DNA from: Paraburkholderia domus
GTDB lineage: Bacteria > Pseudomonadota > Gammaproteobacteria > Burkholderiales > Burkholderiaceae
Direction of reading: 5' to 3'
Length of the DNA stretch: 64,000 bases
Assembly (NCBI RefSeq): GCF_905220705.1
Contig: NZ_CAJNAT010000029.1
Location: 27,150-91,149, forward strand
Shown here: one piece after another, positions 54,213-63,890 of the stretch
How positions within the stretch are numbered: position 1 is the first letter of the stretch
Layout: each line of letters opens with the position of its first letter
Notes under the pieces: generated by a model
Database searches by the model: none
Seen by the model: only the letters and a program-made list of their open reading frames with translations
What the model was told of the DNA's origin: nothing
Translations under genes and position numbers: made by a program

Positions 54213-55586
54213 TCAGCGTGGCTGATACGGTGCGGGAACGAAGCGCTCGCCCGGCTGGACCCCCGCCTTCGACAGCACGTAGTCGCGCGAGCGCGTCAGG
54301 TCGCCGAGCACCTGACGCTCGTCGACGCCAACCAGCTTGCCGCCGCGCTTGACCACCCGTCCGGCGACCCACACCGTATCGACGAGCCCCGGGTGACCCG
54401 CGAGAACCACCGCGCCAACCGGATTGTTCAGCGGCGCCATTTCGAGGTTGTCCGCGCGGATCATCACGATGTCGGCATCCTTGCCCGGCGTCAGCGACCC
54501 GATCCTGCTGTCGAGCCGCAGCGCCTTCGCGCCATTGATCGTCGCGAACTCGATCGCATCCTGCGTATTGACCGGCAGGCGCTCCACCGAATAGCCGCCG
54601 CGGTCCGCGCGGTCGTGCGCCCACGCGCGCTCGACGAGCAGCACGGTGCGCATCACCTGAAACAGGTGGCCGCTGTTGCAGGTCGCGATGTCGATGCCGA
54701 GCGTCGGCCGCATGCCCACCTTGAGCAGACGACCGGTCACCGGCCAGCCGTGTCCCATCTGCAACTCAATTTCGGGCGTCATCGATGCCGAGCAGCCCCA
54801 GTCGGCCATCAACCGGAATTCGTCGTCGGCAAGCGAATTGCAGTGCGAACAGATGACGTCCTCGCCGAGCAGCCCATTGTCGGCCAGCCATGCGACCGGA
54901 CGCCCCTTGCCCCACGCTCCATCACCGACGTGAACCGAAATCAGCGCATCGAGATCGCGCGCGAGTGCCCAGTCATCGCGCGTGACCGCCTCGGTCGCAT
55001 ACTGCGGGCCGCGCAGCGCCATGCCGAGTTGCACCAGGTCGTCCGACGAAGAGAAGTGCTGCAGCTTCACGCGTCGCACGTCCTGCGATGTCGGCAGGTT
55101 GCTGACCGGCAGCCACTCTTCGTTCGAGTTGCCGTAGCACATCACGAAGCGGCCGCGCGACGCCTTCAGCGCTTCGACCGCCGCATCCGTATGCTCGGGC
55201 GTGTTCATGTTGTGCGACCAGTCGAGTACCGTCGTCACACCGCCGTTCAGCGCTTCGTATGCGCCCGCGAGATTCGAGATGTAGATGTCCTCTGCGCGGA
55301 AGTGCTCGCCGAGCTGGCCGCGCACGCCCGCGAAGTACTGGTCTAGCGTCCAGTCCGCCGCGATGTTGCGCAGCGTGGTCTGCCAGATATGCCGGTGCGT
55401 GTCGACCATGCCCGGCATCACGATCGTGCCCGTGCCGTCGACGATTTCGGCATCGCCCGCGTCGAGCCCACGCCCGACTGCGCGGATTCTCGCGTCTTCG
55501 ATCAGCACGTCGCAGTTCTCAACATTGCCGATCGCCGGGTCCACGCTGATGACGCTCGCGTTGCGAATCAAGGTGCGCTGTACCAT
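54213..55586 (-). CDS. Amidohydrolase family protein (second, AtzA/TrzN/SsnA-like)
   Basis: This 457-residue hydrolase has HRH in PGMVDTHRHIWQTTLRN, His in LISVHVGDGAWG, His in VICSHCNSLADDEF and Asp in TLGIDIATCNSG, plus the C-terminal GSLTPGKDADIVMIRADN. ATG 55586 is chosen because GGAGGGAG lies directly upstream. It shares only family-level motifs with the amidohydrolase at 50978, so it is probably a different step rather than a recent duplicate. Confidence 0.92.
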   Translation of the reverse strand: MVQRTLIRNASVISVDPAIGNVENCDVLIEDARIRAVGRGLDAGDAEIVDGTGTIVMPGMVDTHRHIWQTTLRNIAADWTLDQYFAGVRGQLGEHFRAEDIYISNLAGAYEALNGGVTTVLDWSHNMNTPEHTDAAVEALKASRGRFVMCYGNSNEEWLPVSNLPTSQDVRRVKLQHFSSSDDLVQLGMALRGPQYATEAVTRDDWALARDLDALISVHVGDGAWGKGRPVAWLADNGLLGEDVICSHCNSLADDEFRLMADWGCSASMTPEIELQMGHGWPVTGRLLKVGMRPTLGIDIATCNSGHLFQVMRTVLLVERAWAHDRADRGGYSVERLPVNTQDAIEFATINGAKALRLDSRIGSLTPGKDADIVMIRADNLEMAPLNNPVGAVVLAGHPGLVDTVWVAGRVVKRGGKLVGVDERQVLGDLTRSRDYVLSKAGVQPGERFVPAPYQPR

Positions 55587-55650
55587 CACTCCCTCCATCA
55601 ATGAATAAATAGAATTACAGATTTTTTAAACCGGATCGCTGTGCGGCGGT

Positions 55651-56001
55651 TCACTGTCCCGCCGACTGCACCGCCAGGCGGTTCACCACCGCATGCACGC
55701 CTGGCACGCCCTCGACAACCTGCACGACACGCGGAATCTGCTCTCCGGACGGCACCGACCCCGCGAGCGTGACCGTCCCGTTCTTCGCGCGCACGAACAC
55801 GCGGCTCGTATCGAGACCGCGCGTCTTTCCGAGCGTGCGCTGGACGCTCTTCGCCAGCGTGCGGTCCGCACGCTTGAGCGCACCTGCATCGCCCGGCGTA
55901 CCGGACGCGGTTGGTTCAGAGGCTGCCTGCGCATGCGCAGTCGTCCACGGCACCGACGAAAAGACGACGGCCAACAGCATCAGACATCCACGAAAGTTCA
56001 T
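55651..56001 (-). CDS. BON domain exported protein
   Basis: This 116-residue protein has a Sec signal (MNFRGCLMLLAVVFSSVPWT, cleaved near AHAQA), a linker and one BON domain (GTVTLAGSVPSGEQIPRVVQ VVEGVPGVHAVVNRL). BON proteins are periplasmic or outer-membrane associated and respond to osmotic stress. It lies beside the porin gene on the same strand and may help envelope adaptation. Confidence 0.88.
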   Translation of the reverse strand: MNFRGCLMLLAVVFSSVPWTTAHAQAASEPTASGTPGDAGALKRADRTLAKSVQRTLGKTRGLDTSRVFVRAKNGTVTLAGSVPSGEQIPRVVQVVEGVPGVHAVVNRLAVQSAGQ

Positions 56002-56049
56002 CCGGTTCTCCCCCATTGCGCACCGCTTGCAATGCGGCATATGAAAATT

Positions 56050-57115
56050 TCAGAAATAGTGAACAACGCCGAAATACGCCCCTTGCTGGCTGCGGCCGGA
56101 CTGGGGCTGCACATCGCTCACTTCGACTGGAAACGCTGCGCTGCCGCCGTTGAACATGCTGCCGACCGTCGCGTAAAGCGTAGTTCGTTTTGACAGGAAG
56201 TAGTCGGCGCCAATCACACCGAGCGTACCGCTGCCGCCGCCGTGGTTCACGTTTGCGTGATAGACGGCAGCGATCAGTTGCAGCGACACGCTCACCTGGT
56301 AGTTGATGCCGAGCCATTCCATCTGGTTGCGCGTCGCCGCAGTGGGATTGGTCGGGTCCGCGAGCGTGTCCGCCCCGGACGACGCGATCAGGCTGTACCC
56401 CGCGTAGAGTTTCGCGTCGCCGATCTTGTAGCTGCCGCCAATCATGTATTCGCGCGACGCACTATAGAGTGCTCGATAACTTTCCGTTCACGTCCCGCAG
56501 TTCTTCGTACAGCGCGCGAACGTCCAGAGCGCCGTTCGTATAGCTCACGCTGCCGCTCATCTGGCGATTTGCACGGGAGTTTCCGGCCTCGTTACTCAGG
56601 CCCGTTTGCAGACGGAACGCGAACCCACCGAAGTTCGCCGAATTGAAGGTGATCGCGTTCGAGCGCGGCCCCCAGTTGCGGCCGTAAACCAGCGTTTCGA
56701 GACCCATTGCCTGCATACCCGTCGGATCGATCGCCCAGCCTTCACCGTCCGTGAGACTCATCGCGCGACCCAGGAGAATCGTGCCCCAGCTGCTGCCCGA
56801 CAGACCAACCACCGCGTAGCGATTGAACAGCCCGTCCGACACGCCGGTACCCGCAGTGAACATGTTTTCGAGGTTGAAAACCGCATGCAGGCCTGCGCCG
56901 AGATCCTCGTCGCCCTTCAATCCCCACATGCTGATGCCCCACTGGTTGCTACCGAAGCGCAGCAGATCGTTCGACTGCCCGTTCGCCGTTGCCACGTGAT
57001 CGACGTAGTCGACACCGGCGACGACCCGTCCGTACAGCGTGACCGACTGTGCGTGCGCGGCGCTTATCGAGAGCCCCATGGCCGCTGCCATCCACATCCT
57101 CTTCCACAAAATCAC
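56050..57115 (-). pseudogene. Burkholderia-type general porin, frameshifted
   Basis: From ATG 57115 a signal peptide (MAAAMGLSISAAHA) and the porin start QSVTLYGRVVAGVDY are read. The N-terminal barrel follows (DLLRFGSNQWGISMWGLKGD), to a stop at 56462-56464 after GKLSSTL. The next frame supplies the rest (YSASREYMIGGSYK ... QQGAYFGVVHYF) ending in the C-terminal Phe of trimeric porins. Adding one base in the CTATAG stretch restores one frame of about 355 residues. It is a 1-nt deletion or sequencing error. Confidence 0.85.
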
Positions 57116-57219
57116 CTAGATTCTCCAATGTTTCTAATATGAAATGAATCTGGTTTGAGCTGCCAGCACGCCGGTCGCACCTCACCGGAGTGCTTGAGCC
57201 AAACTTTAGAATTCATTCA

Positions 57220-57233
57220 AATGTTCGAACATT
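57220..57233. promoter_or_regulatory. Candidate GntR operator AATGTTCGAACATT (perfect palindrome)
   Basis: A perfect 14-bp palindrome lies 100 bp upstream of the gntR start at 57333 and about 105 bp upstream of the divergent porin. A single-mismatch copy lies at 52401-52414. The length fits a GntR/HutC dimer, so autoregulation and control of both divergent genes are likely. Confidence 0.6.
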
Positions 57234-57332
57234 CGTGGAAACCCGCGGAATGTGCTAGGATTTGCAAAGCGATACTTTTCTGCGTTTTTCTGTGTGCTTC
57301 TCCCCTACGAACGCTCACCCATCACCGTTGCC

Positions 57333-58106
57333 ATGACCGTTATCCAGGACGATGCCGTCGAAGCCGCATTGGCGACCACCCAGCCGCGCCATGTTGATCT
57401 TGCGCGCACATTGATGCAGGACATCCGCGATGGCAAGCTGCGCATGGGCGAACTGCTGCCAACCGAAGCAGAGCTATGCGCGACATGGAATCTGAGCCGG
57501 TACGCGGTCCGTCAGGCCGTACTGAAGCTGTGCAACCTCGGGATGATCAGCCGTCAGGCAGGCGTCGGCACACGGGTCATCGCGGATCGGCCGCAGACGC
57601 GCTATGTGCAGTCGATGGATACGCTGAGTGATCTCGTCCGCTATGCGCAGGGCACGACACTCCAGGTGTCCACACGCAGGACGATCCAGGCCGATGACGC
57701 GCAGGCGGCGCTGCTACGCAGTGCTCCTGGAGCGAAGTGGCTGCATATCGCCGGTATACGACACGGCAGCGATGCGGCAATGGAGCGCATCGCGCTGGTC
57801 GACATCTACGTCGACAAGGCCTTCAGCCAGTTACCCGGACTGGCGAAGACTCTCGATGCGCCGGTCTACACGATGGTTGAAGAACAGTACGGCGTCAGGA
57901 TGACGCGGGTCGAGCAGGAAGTTCAGGGACTGCTTATCGAAGGCGAACAGGCGCGCGCGCTGCAGGTGAAGTCTGGGTCGGCAGGGTTGCGCATCATCCG
58001 CACTTACTTTGTACGCGACAAGGCAATCGTAGTCACGACCGGCGTGCATCCGGCCAGTCGCTTCAGCTATTCGATGACGTTCCAGCTGGCACAGACAGGC
58101 GGCTAG
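57333..58106 (+). CDS. GntR family (HutC/UTRA) transcriptional regulator
   Basis: This 257-residue protein has an N-terminal winged helix (LLPTEAELCATWNLSRYAVR QAVLKL, GVGTRVIADRP) and a C-terminal UTRA ligand domain (FSQLPGLAKTLDAPVYTMVEEQYG, LLIEGEQARALQVKSGSAGL RIIRTYF). ATG 57333 is chosen; a longer frame to 57252 reads non-family residues. It probably represses the amidohydrolase/Liv genes until a pathway intermediate binds. Confidence 0.92.
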   Translation: MTVIQDDAVEAALATTQPRHVDLARTLMQDIRDGKLRMGELLPTEAELCATWNLSRYAVRQAVLKLCNLGMISRQAGVGTRVIADRPQTRYVQSMDTLSDLVRYAQGTTLQVSTRRTIQADDAQAALLRSAPGAKWLHIAGIRHGSDAAMERIALVDIYVDKAFSQLPGLAKTLDAPVYTMVEEQYGVRMTRVEQEVQGLLIEGEQARALQVKSGSAGLRIIRTYFVRDKAIVVTTGVHPASRFSYSMTFQLAQTGG

Positions 58107-59157
58107 GCGCAGGCGGAATGGGACACACGCCCTGAACGAATCGCATTATGGGAAATCGCCCAGACGGGCGTGCATTGCGTTGCGAATGTCGTGTTCATTA
58201 CAGCGACGTCCGTGGCTCATCCATAAGCCGCTGGACGGCAACCGTTTTACAGACTGTGCTCACATTGAGGTTCGTTCTCGATGATAGAACAGCGCGTTCC
58301 GTCTTCGATCACTACTGGATCGCCGAATTGAAGTATGTTTAGCTGCGGGCATCGGGATGCCTGCATGTGCCTCCAACCAGCCTTGTCACATTGCCGGCGC
58401 TGTCGCGTAAGATCGCGTGATGAAGAATTCCAAATCGCTTTATCACGGTCACCGCTTTCCGGCTTCGGTCGACAGGCGCGTTTGGTGGACAACACCTTCA
58501 TCATGCCGAGTTTCGCCGTCGGACGGCCACCGCTGATCGCGTCGCGCAAACCGTCGAACGGCGCCAGCAGATGCATGACACATTTGCCGATTTCCAGCGT
58601 CTGGTCGAGCGCCTGGCGCGGTTCTGCTTCGTTATCCGGCGACACGACGAGGTCGGTCAACGGCAACTCGATGGCGTGCTCGCGCCCGTTCCGATTTGCC
58701 CGCTGGGGCGTGACAGAAGATGCGGTGCGACAATGGTCGCCCCCTCCTGTTTAAACTCCGGGCAAGGCGCTGTGACCCGGGAGAAAAGACAGAATTCGAA
58801 CGGCTTACGATTTTAACTAAAAAGTTCACGAAAAGTGATCACTTTAATTGTCTAAAATTACGCATCGCAGATGCTGGCCGCTGCTGGTTTGTCGGTTACT
58901 TATCCAGTTCGCCATACCAGCGCCACGCGTGGCCTGAAGGCCTGCAGATGGGCCGCTCGACATCGTTGTCACGTCATTTGCCGCCCTGCCGGACAAAAGA
59001 GACCCGGGCACACGCCGTTCACGACCAGCTTAAATTCGCAACAGTTTATCGCTGGATTAGGTATTTACCCCGATTTTCCCAACTCCTAAACTCCCTCCGT
59101 TCGCTACAGACACTGGGTTTGTCGCTCATATCAAAATAATCTCTGGAGGTAGTCATC
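58107..59157. other. Gene-free region of about 1 kb
   Basis: No supported gene. On the minus strand 58500-58690 a coding-like stretch (LEIGKCVMHLLAPFDGLRDA) could be a fragment of a lost gene, but I recognise no family. AT-rich sequence at 58790-58860 and 59030-59140 may contain the promoter of the DUF4148 gene. Confidence 0.4.
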
Positions 59158-59418
59158 ATGAAGTCGATCATCAAGGCCTGTGCCATCGCCGCCCTTATCG
59201 CCGCTCCGGTCGCTTCCTTTGCGCAGTCGAGCCAGCCCGTGACGCGCGCGCAAGTCCGCGAAAAACTCGCCCAGCTTGAAAAAGGTGGCTACAACCCGAA
59301 CGACTGGATGCACTACCCGGCAAACATTCAGCACGCTGAAGCCATTGTCGCGCAACAGAACAGCAACAACACGGCTTACGGCGCCGATACCAGCAGCACG
59401 TCGCAATCTGGCAAGTAG
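59158..59418 (+). CDS. DUF4148 domain exported protein
   Basis: This 86-residue protein has a Sec signal (MKSIIKACAIAALIAAPVAS FAQ) followed by the short DUF4148 motif TRAQVREKLAQLEKGGYNP and a Ser/Thr/Gln-rich tail. GGAGG lies 10-11 bp before the ATG. This family is numerous and largely restricted to Burkholderiales, and is periplasmic with unknown function. Confidence 0.9.
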   Translation: MKSIIKACAIAALIAAPVASFAQSSQPVTRAQVREKLAQLEKGGYNPNDWMHYPANIQHAEAIVAQQNSNNTAYGADTSSTSQSGK

Positions 59419-60527
59419 GAATTCAGTCGGGTCGCCCGGCGTCTTGAAACAGGTCCGTACCTCGCATGAGAGGCGGCCTGTGCTATTGACCTTGAGACCT
59501 CCATGTCCGGAGTCCAGGTGACTTCGCGCGGGCCAGATGGCTTGGGCGTTTTTTGTCCGACGCGGGGGATTGCTTCCGCCAGTAGCGGGAATCTTCTGCG
59601 TCTATCGGGCATCCCAGCGCCCCAAGCGTCGCGCGCGCATGACCACCCTTCCCAGTTACCGGTCGCCGGCATAAGTCTCCTGCCGTGCCGACCAGTGGGC
59701 CGAGACCGCATGGCATCGCCCGTTGTTCGAACCGTTGAACCAGCACCCGCCTCGTCATCAGTCGTCCCGTGAAGCCGAACCGGGCGCCTCGCTGCGAACC
59801 AGCAGCTTTAGCACGCGCGTGCTGGCCGCCGACCAACAGATTCTCGCATGAGGACGCGCGTCGGCCATGTCGTCGACGTGCTGCCGTCGAACCAGCAAGT
59901 CGCCGAAGGACTCGGCGCGAACATCGACCTGCATGCGGTCGGTAAAATCATTTTCACCGATGCCCGCACCGATGCAATGGTGCTCGAGCGCTTGGTGGCC
60001 CGCGTTTCCACAGACTCGCGCCGCGACTACGTCTTCCATCTTTGCGTGGACGGAGAAACGGGCAACGTCACTGGCGTGAGCAAGAAGCGCAGCGCGCCGG
60101 GTTCGATGCAAGGTATCGTTGCATTCGATATGGACCAGCCGTATCGGGTCGAGCGGTCTGCCTGCAGCAGTTTTGACCTTGTTCGTACCAAGACCGGCGG
60201 TCGAAGTGGGCCTGCCGGATAGCGAGTCGCTCCACGGCCGGATCGTAGAGTTCGGCTCGCCTCTTGCCCGCCTCGCGCTGGATCACCTCGCGGCAACCCG
60301 CGAGATCCTGCCGACGCTCGGCCCGCGCGATGCAACCGACGCGCTTGACGCCGGATACAGCTTCTCGTTGCCGGTGCTGTTTTACAACGCCATGCGCTTC
60401 GGCAAGCAATACACCGACCCGTCACTCGCCCACTACGAACAGCGCTACAAGAAACGTGTCATCAAGCAGTTGCACTGGCGGGCAGCCGGGTTCGGCTTCT
60501 GCCTCCGACCCGCGGAGGGCGTTGCTT
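59419..60527. other. Region without a confident gene, possible decayed ORFs
   Basis: Two plus-strand frames are open: 59848-60222 (124 codons, MRTRVGHVVDVLPSNQQ...) and 60119-60529. The end of the second (YEQRYKKRVIKQLHWRAAGFGF) resembles the tail of some transposases. They overlap in different frames and could be one frameshifted gene. No start signal or family supports either. Confidence 0.35.
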
Positions 60528-60760
60528 AGGAATCGTTCTCCAACGTCAGCTGCCCGATCTTCGCGTGCAGCATCTTCATGTCGATTGGCGGTACCGCCAG
60601 CGCCGCATTGCCCGCTTCGAACACATCGGCAACCCGCTCCTGCAGTTGCTTCTTCCAGTCCGTGATCTGGTTCGAATGGACATCAAATTGCTGGGCCAGT
60701 TCTGCCTGCGTTTGTCGCCCTTGGGCGCTGCGAGTTCGCCCATGACGGTAAGTTGCATTA
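60528..60760 (-). pseudogene. IS3-family OrfA remnant
   Basis: On the minus strand the residues TQAELAQQFDVHSNQITDWK KQL then VADVFEAG and KMLHAKIGQLTLEND are those of an IS3-family OrfA (helix-turn-helix plus leucine-zipper end). The first 20-30 residues lie in another frame (ELAAPKGDK). The sequence stops at 60526, where OrfB should continue. Only a frameshifted scrap of the element is left. Confidence 0.65.
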
Positions 60761-60966
60761 TTTTGACTTATAAAAGCTCTGTAACGGTGAGCTATTACGG
60801 GAAGCGAAAGTAAATGTCCGGCAACCGTGGCGTAGTTACTCCCTGTGCGCAGCCAGTAAAAGTGGTTACCGATAAAACGTGGCCCCAAGAATGCTCAGGA
60901 ATGAACTCCGTTCGCCGCCAAGGCACCGCCCCACGATTGCCTGAGTTCAACACACGCATTGTTAAT

Positions 60967-62436
60967 TTAGTTGCTCAGACCGTGGAACTTCCGCATGCGA
61001 TCCCAGATACGCTGGAAAAGGCCTTCATTTCCCTCGGGCTGGGATTCTGCCCCCAGCATTGCCTGACCCGGGTCGCCCCGCCTTGAAACAAGCAGACACA
61101 TCTTTCGTGCAACTTCAGGATTGGACTTGAGCAAAGCCGTAAGACCATTCTTCTCCAGTTTATAGACGACCACGTTCGTGTCCGCCGTTACGATCACATG
61201 CAGCGCCCCCCCCGTCAGCACACCCGTCTCTCCCAGCGAGTCGCCCGGACCCAATCTGTCGATTTCACGGGCATTGCCATGGGAATCTTTCGCCTGTACC
61301 GTCAGGACACCGGACGCCACGACCAGAAGATAGTCAGTGACGTCGCCCTCAGAAGCCAGAATCGCGCCGGGCTCGAAATCAAGTCGCACGGATCGCCCCG
61401 CGAGCTCTGCGAGCTGGACCGGATTCAGGGTCTGAAACATGTCGACGCAGGCCAGCAGATGTTCCCGAGGATCATCGCCCGATGGCACTTGCGCGGGATA
61501 GCTCAACGGTCGTAGACCGATCTGTGCTGCGGCCAGATGACGGAAAGCCAGATCGAACAGCTGATTCTTCGCCACCAGTGTCTTCGACATATCTGCCACA
61601 TAGCAGGTCATTTCATAACTTGTCGAGTTCGGGTGCGTTGCGATGACGCCTACGGTCGGTTGCGGTGCTGCAAGTGCAAGGTCGCACCCTTTAATTGCTC
61701 TTTGCAATGCACCGACGACCGCCGCGGGACGCGCTTCGGGAGAAACGTGGAGGACAACGGAGATTCCGTGAATGGCATCCGGACGGCTGAGATTCACAAT
61801 CTTGACTTTTGCAGCGAGTGTATTGGGAATCGTCACGACATTACCGAAGCTGTTCAGCAGTTGGGTGGCACGCCAGCTCATCTCGATGACTTTTCCGTCG
61901 ACGCCATCAATGGAAACGGTATCGCCTAGGTGATAGGGTCTCGTTGCATTCAGGACAATGCCGGAAAACACGTCGCTAAGCGTACTTTGAATCGCCAGAC
62001 CCAGCACGATAGCAACGGCACCGGATGTGGCAAGCAACCCGCGCACGGGTAACTCGAGCACATACGCGATTGCGGCGACGCCGGCCGCCAGAAAGACGAC
62101 CGCGCCGAGCACGTCTTCGAACAATCGCTCCTTTTGCCACGATTCAGGCAAAAAGAAAGTGTCGAGTACAAGCGTGGCCAGACGCGCCCCGAGAAACCAC
62201 CACGCCAGCTCAAGTATCTGGGCGACAAGGTGGCGGGACGCATCCGTTGGCCAGGGCGCGACGTGCAGCGGACTCAAGCCGGTTCCGAAGAGAACGGCGC
62301 TGAATGCGGCAAAAATAAGCACTCGCATCGCCAGCTTCGCCGAGCGCAGTTCGGACGGAACGGTTCTCCAGGTCACGAATTCGGCGGCGAGCAGGATTCC
62401 GCCAAGGATCAAGGGATTTTCGGCCAAACTGGACAT
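60967..62436 (-). CDS. MscS-like channel with C-terminal cyclic-nucleotide-binding domain
   Basis: This 489-residue protein has about 5 N-terminal membrane spans and the MscS core (ATSGAVAIVLGLAIQSTLSD VFSGIVL, then RPYHLGDTVSI). A cytoplasmic domain follows (TIPNTLAAKVKIVNLSRPD). From about residue 350 there is a cNMP-binding domain (FEPGAILASEGDVTDYLLVV ASGVL, LGPGDSLGETGVLTGG). This order is that of bacterial cyclic-nucleotide-gated mechanosensitive channels. The phosphate-binding cassette has GETGVLTGGA where CAP has GE....RS/TA, so cNMP binding is plausible but not certain. AGGTGAAAGG precedes the ATG. Confidence 0.9.
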   Translation of the reverse strand: MSSLAENPLILGGILLAAEFVTWRTVPSELRSAKLAMRVLIFAAFSAVLFGTGLSPLHVAPWPTDASRHLVAQILELAWWFLGARLATLVLDTFFLPESWQKERLFEDVLGAVVFLAAGVAAIAYVLELPVRGLLATSGAVAIVLGLAIQSTLSDVFSGIVLNATRPYHLGDTVSIDGVDGKVIEMSWRATQLLNSFGNVVTIPNTLAAKVKIVNLSRPDAIHGISVVLHVSPEARPAAVVGALQRAIKGCDLALAAPQPTVGVIATHPNSTSYEMTCYVADMSKTLVAKNQLFDLAFRHLAAAQIGLRPLSYPAQVPSGDDPREHLLACVDMFQTLNPVQLAELAGRSVRLDFEPGAILASEGDVTDYLLVVASGVLTVQAKDSHGNAREIDRLGPGDSLGETGVLTGGALHVIVTADTNVVVYKLEKNGLTALLKSNPEVARKMCLLVSRRGDPGQAMLGAESQPEGNEGLFQRIWDRMRKFHGLSN

Positions 62437-63209
62437 CCTTTCACCTCGTTTGTCTTGGGTCGGCTCCTACCAGGCGGAAACGCCCCAGTCGGATTCAACC
62501 ATAGCCGCCACCGGTTGTCCGCGTGACGCACCTTGCATGAATATTAATGCGCACCTCCCCGTCGCCTGACCACAAGCGGACGAACACGGCGCTCCACCAA
62601 CGAGAACAACCCGCTGAGTCCGAGGCACGGGATACCTGAAAGGATCCGTCGGTCGTGATTCAAGGGCCTCAGTTCATGGCCTGAAAGCATAGGCCGAAGG
62701 CATTGAGCAAGGCCGCACTATTTGGAATCATTGTCTCGTGACTGACCCGCACGGGTGTCACGTAAACAAGGCACAGGGATGGCCTTCTAGCCGAGGCTGA
62801 CCGGTGGTGTGACATTGAACGTATCCAGCTTGATCGTCCATTTGGGCGGGTGCGACAGGCCACCGTTGCGATTTGCTGCCGACACTGACACGGTCGAAGC
62901 GATTATCGACAGCCTGGATGCTCTGCGAGCTGAATTCGACCAATGGCGAGATCTGTCGATAACGACCGATGCAAGGCGATTCGCCTCATATGCGCCCGCC
63001 ACTCCTTGGGAGGATAACCGCACAACATCTTCCAGACTGGGCACGTTCGCCGGATCGACTGATCCCATCACCCAATCCACCGTAACGCCATTTTTAGGGT
63101 GCCACGAACGCGAACAAAAGGTTTCCGGTTTCAGTACTGCCACTTCACGCACTGTTTCCGTACAATTCTCGAACCGAATGCAGCCGGAAGTCTTTTCAGG
63201 ACGTTTCTT
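62437..63209. other. Gene-free region of about 770 bp
   Basis: No supported gene. Open frames on both strands (62787-63299 minus and 62809-63240 plus) overlap fully and neither has a ribosome-binding site or a recognised motif. The promoter of the MscS-like gene lies at its left side. Confidence 0.4.
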
Positions 63210-63617
63210 ATGTCTAATCGCCCGAGGGGACCACACCTGACGCCTAAGGTCGTCAACAACGGCCACCGCTTCGTCTACTTGATATCGCTCAAAAACCAAG
63301 CAGATAACAGAACCCGCCCGGTTGAGATCTTCGTCAGCCGCGCCGAAAGCAGTCGTTGGGGCGGGTTATTTCATACAACAGTGCAAACCGGAGAATGTAC
63401 CTACGGACTGTCGATGAATGGCTTACGGCTGTCCTATGATGACGGCGTTCGCGTGCGGAGCAAGAAAGTTTTGTTGATTGCCGACGGGCCGACTGCAGCG
63501 GCGCTATTGTTTCCTGTGCGCGCCGGCCAGGTGCCCGCAGTCCGATCTGACACGAGTCACGGTGGGCTCATCGAAGGACGCGTTACAGCCGTCAATGCTA
63601 TTCCCTGCCAGCGGTGA
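63210..63617 (+). CDS. Hypothetical protein upstream of wrbA
   Basis: From ATG 63210 a 135-residue frame reads MSNRPRGPHLTPKVVNNGHR FVYLISLKNQ ... RSKKVLLIADGPTAAALLFP. AGGA lies about 10 bp upstream. The strand-rich middle (PVEIFVSRAESSRWGGLFHT) looks coding, but no family is recognised. It could also be a chance frame. Confidence 0.35.
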   Translation: MSNRPRGPHLTPKVVNNGHRFVYLISLKNQADNRTRPVEIFVSRAESSRWGGLFHTTVQTGECTYGLSMNGLRLSYDDGVRVRSKKVLLIADGPTAAALLFPVRAGQVPAVRSDTSHGGLIEGRVTAVNAIPCQR

Positions 63618-63668
63618 CATTAAATGGTCGTCCGAATCCATCGGACGTCCTTCAACCAAGGAGAAGTC

Positions 63669-63890
63669 GTGGCTAAAGTACTCGTGCTTTACTACTCGAT
63701 GTATGGTCACATCGAAACAATGGCTGACGCGATAGCCGAAGGTGCGCGGTCAACCCCCGGTACCGAAGTGACAATCAAGCGTGTCGCTGAAACTATTCCT
63801 GCCGACCAGGCTGCAGCCTACGGGGTCAAACTTGACCAGAAGGCGCCGGTGGCAACACCCGACGAATTGGCCAATTACGACGCCATCATC
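63669..63890 (+). pseudogene. wrbA: WrbA-type NAD(P)H:quinone oxidoreductase, cut by IS3-family element
   Basis: From GTG 63669 (AAGGAG 8 bp upstream) the frame reads MAKVLVLYYSMYGHIETMAD AIAEGA, the flavodoxin-like FMN-binding start of WrbA. It continues to DELANYDAII and then stops at 63891 inside foreign sequence (TGAAGTTGACC). Only about 74 of the roughly 200 residues remain in this window. The rest may resume after the IS beyond the window. Confidence 0.85.

Noticed and set aside
52468..54624. GMC oxidoreductase with a 150-residue N-terminal extension
   Set aside because: The extension reads antiframe through the amidohydrolase gene and is Arg/Gly-rich; GTG 54171 with AGGAGAGG is the better start.
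58247..58754. Overlapping frames on both strands around 58.5 kb
   Set aside because: Neither has start signals or recognised motifs; at most a gene fragment on the minus strand.
62787..63299. Overlapping open frames upstream of the hypothetical gene near wrbA
   Set aside because: Opposite-strand frames cover the same bases and neither shows a start signal or domain.
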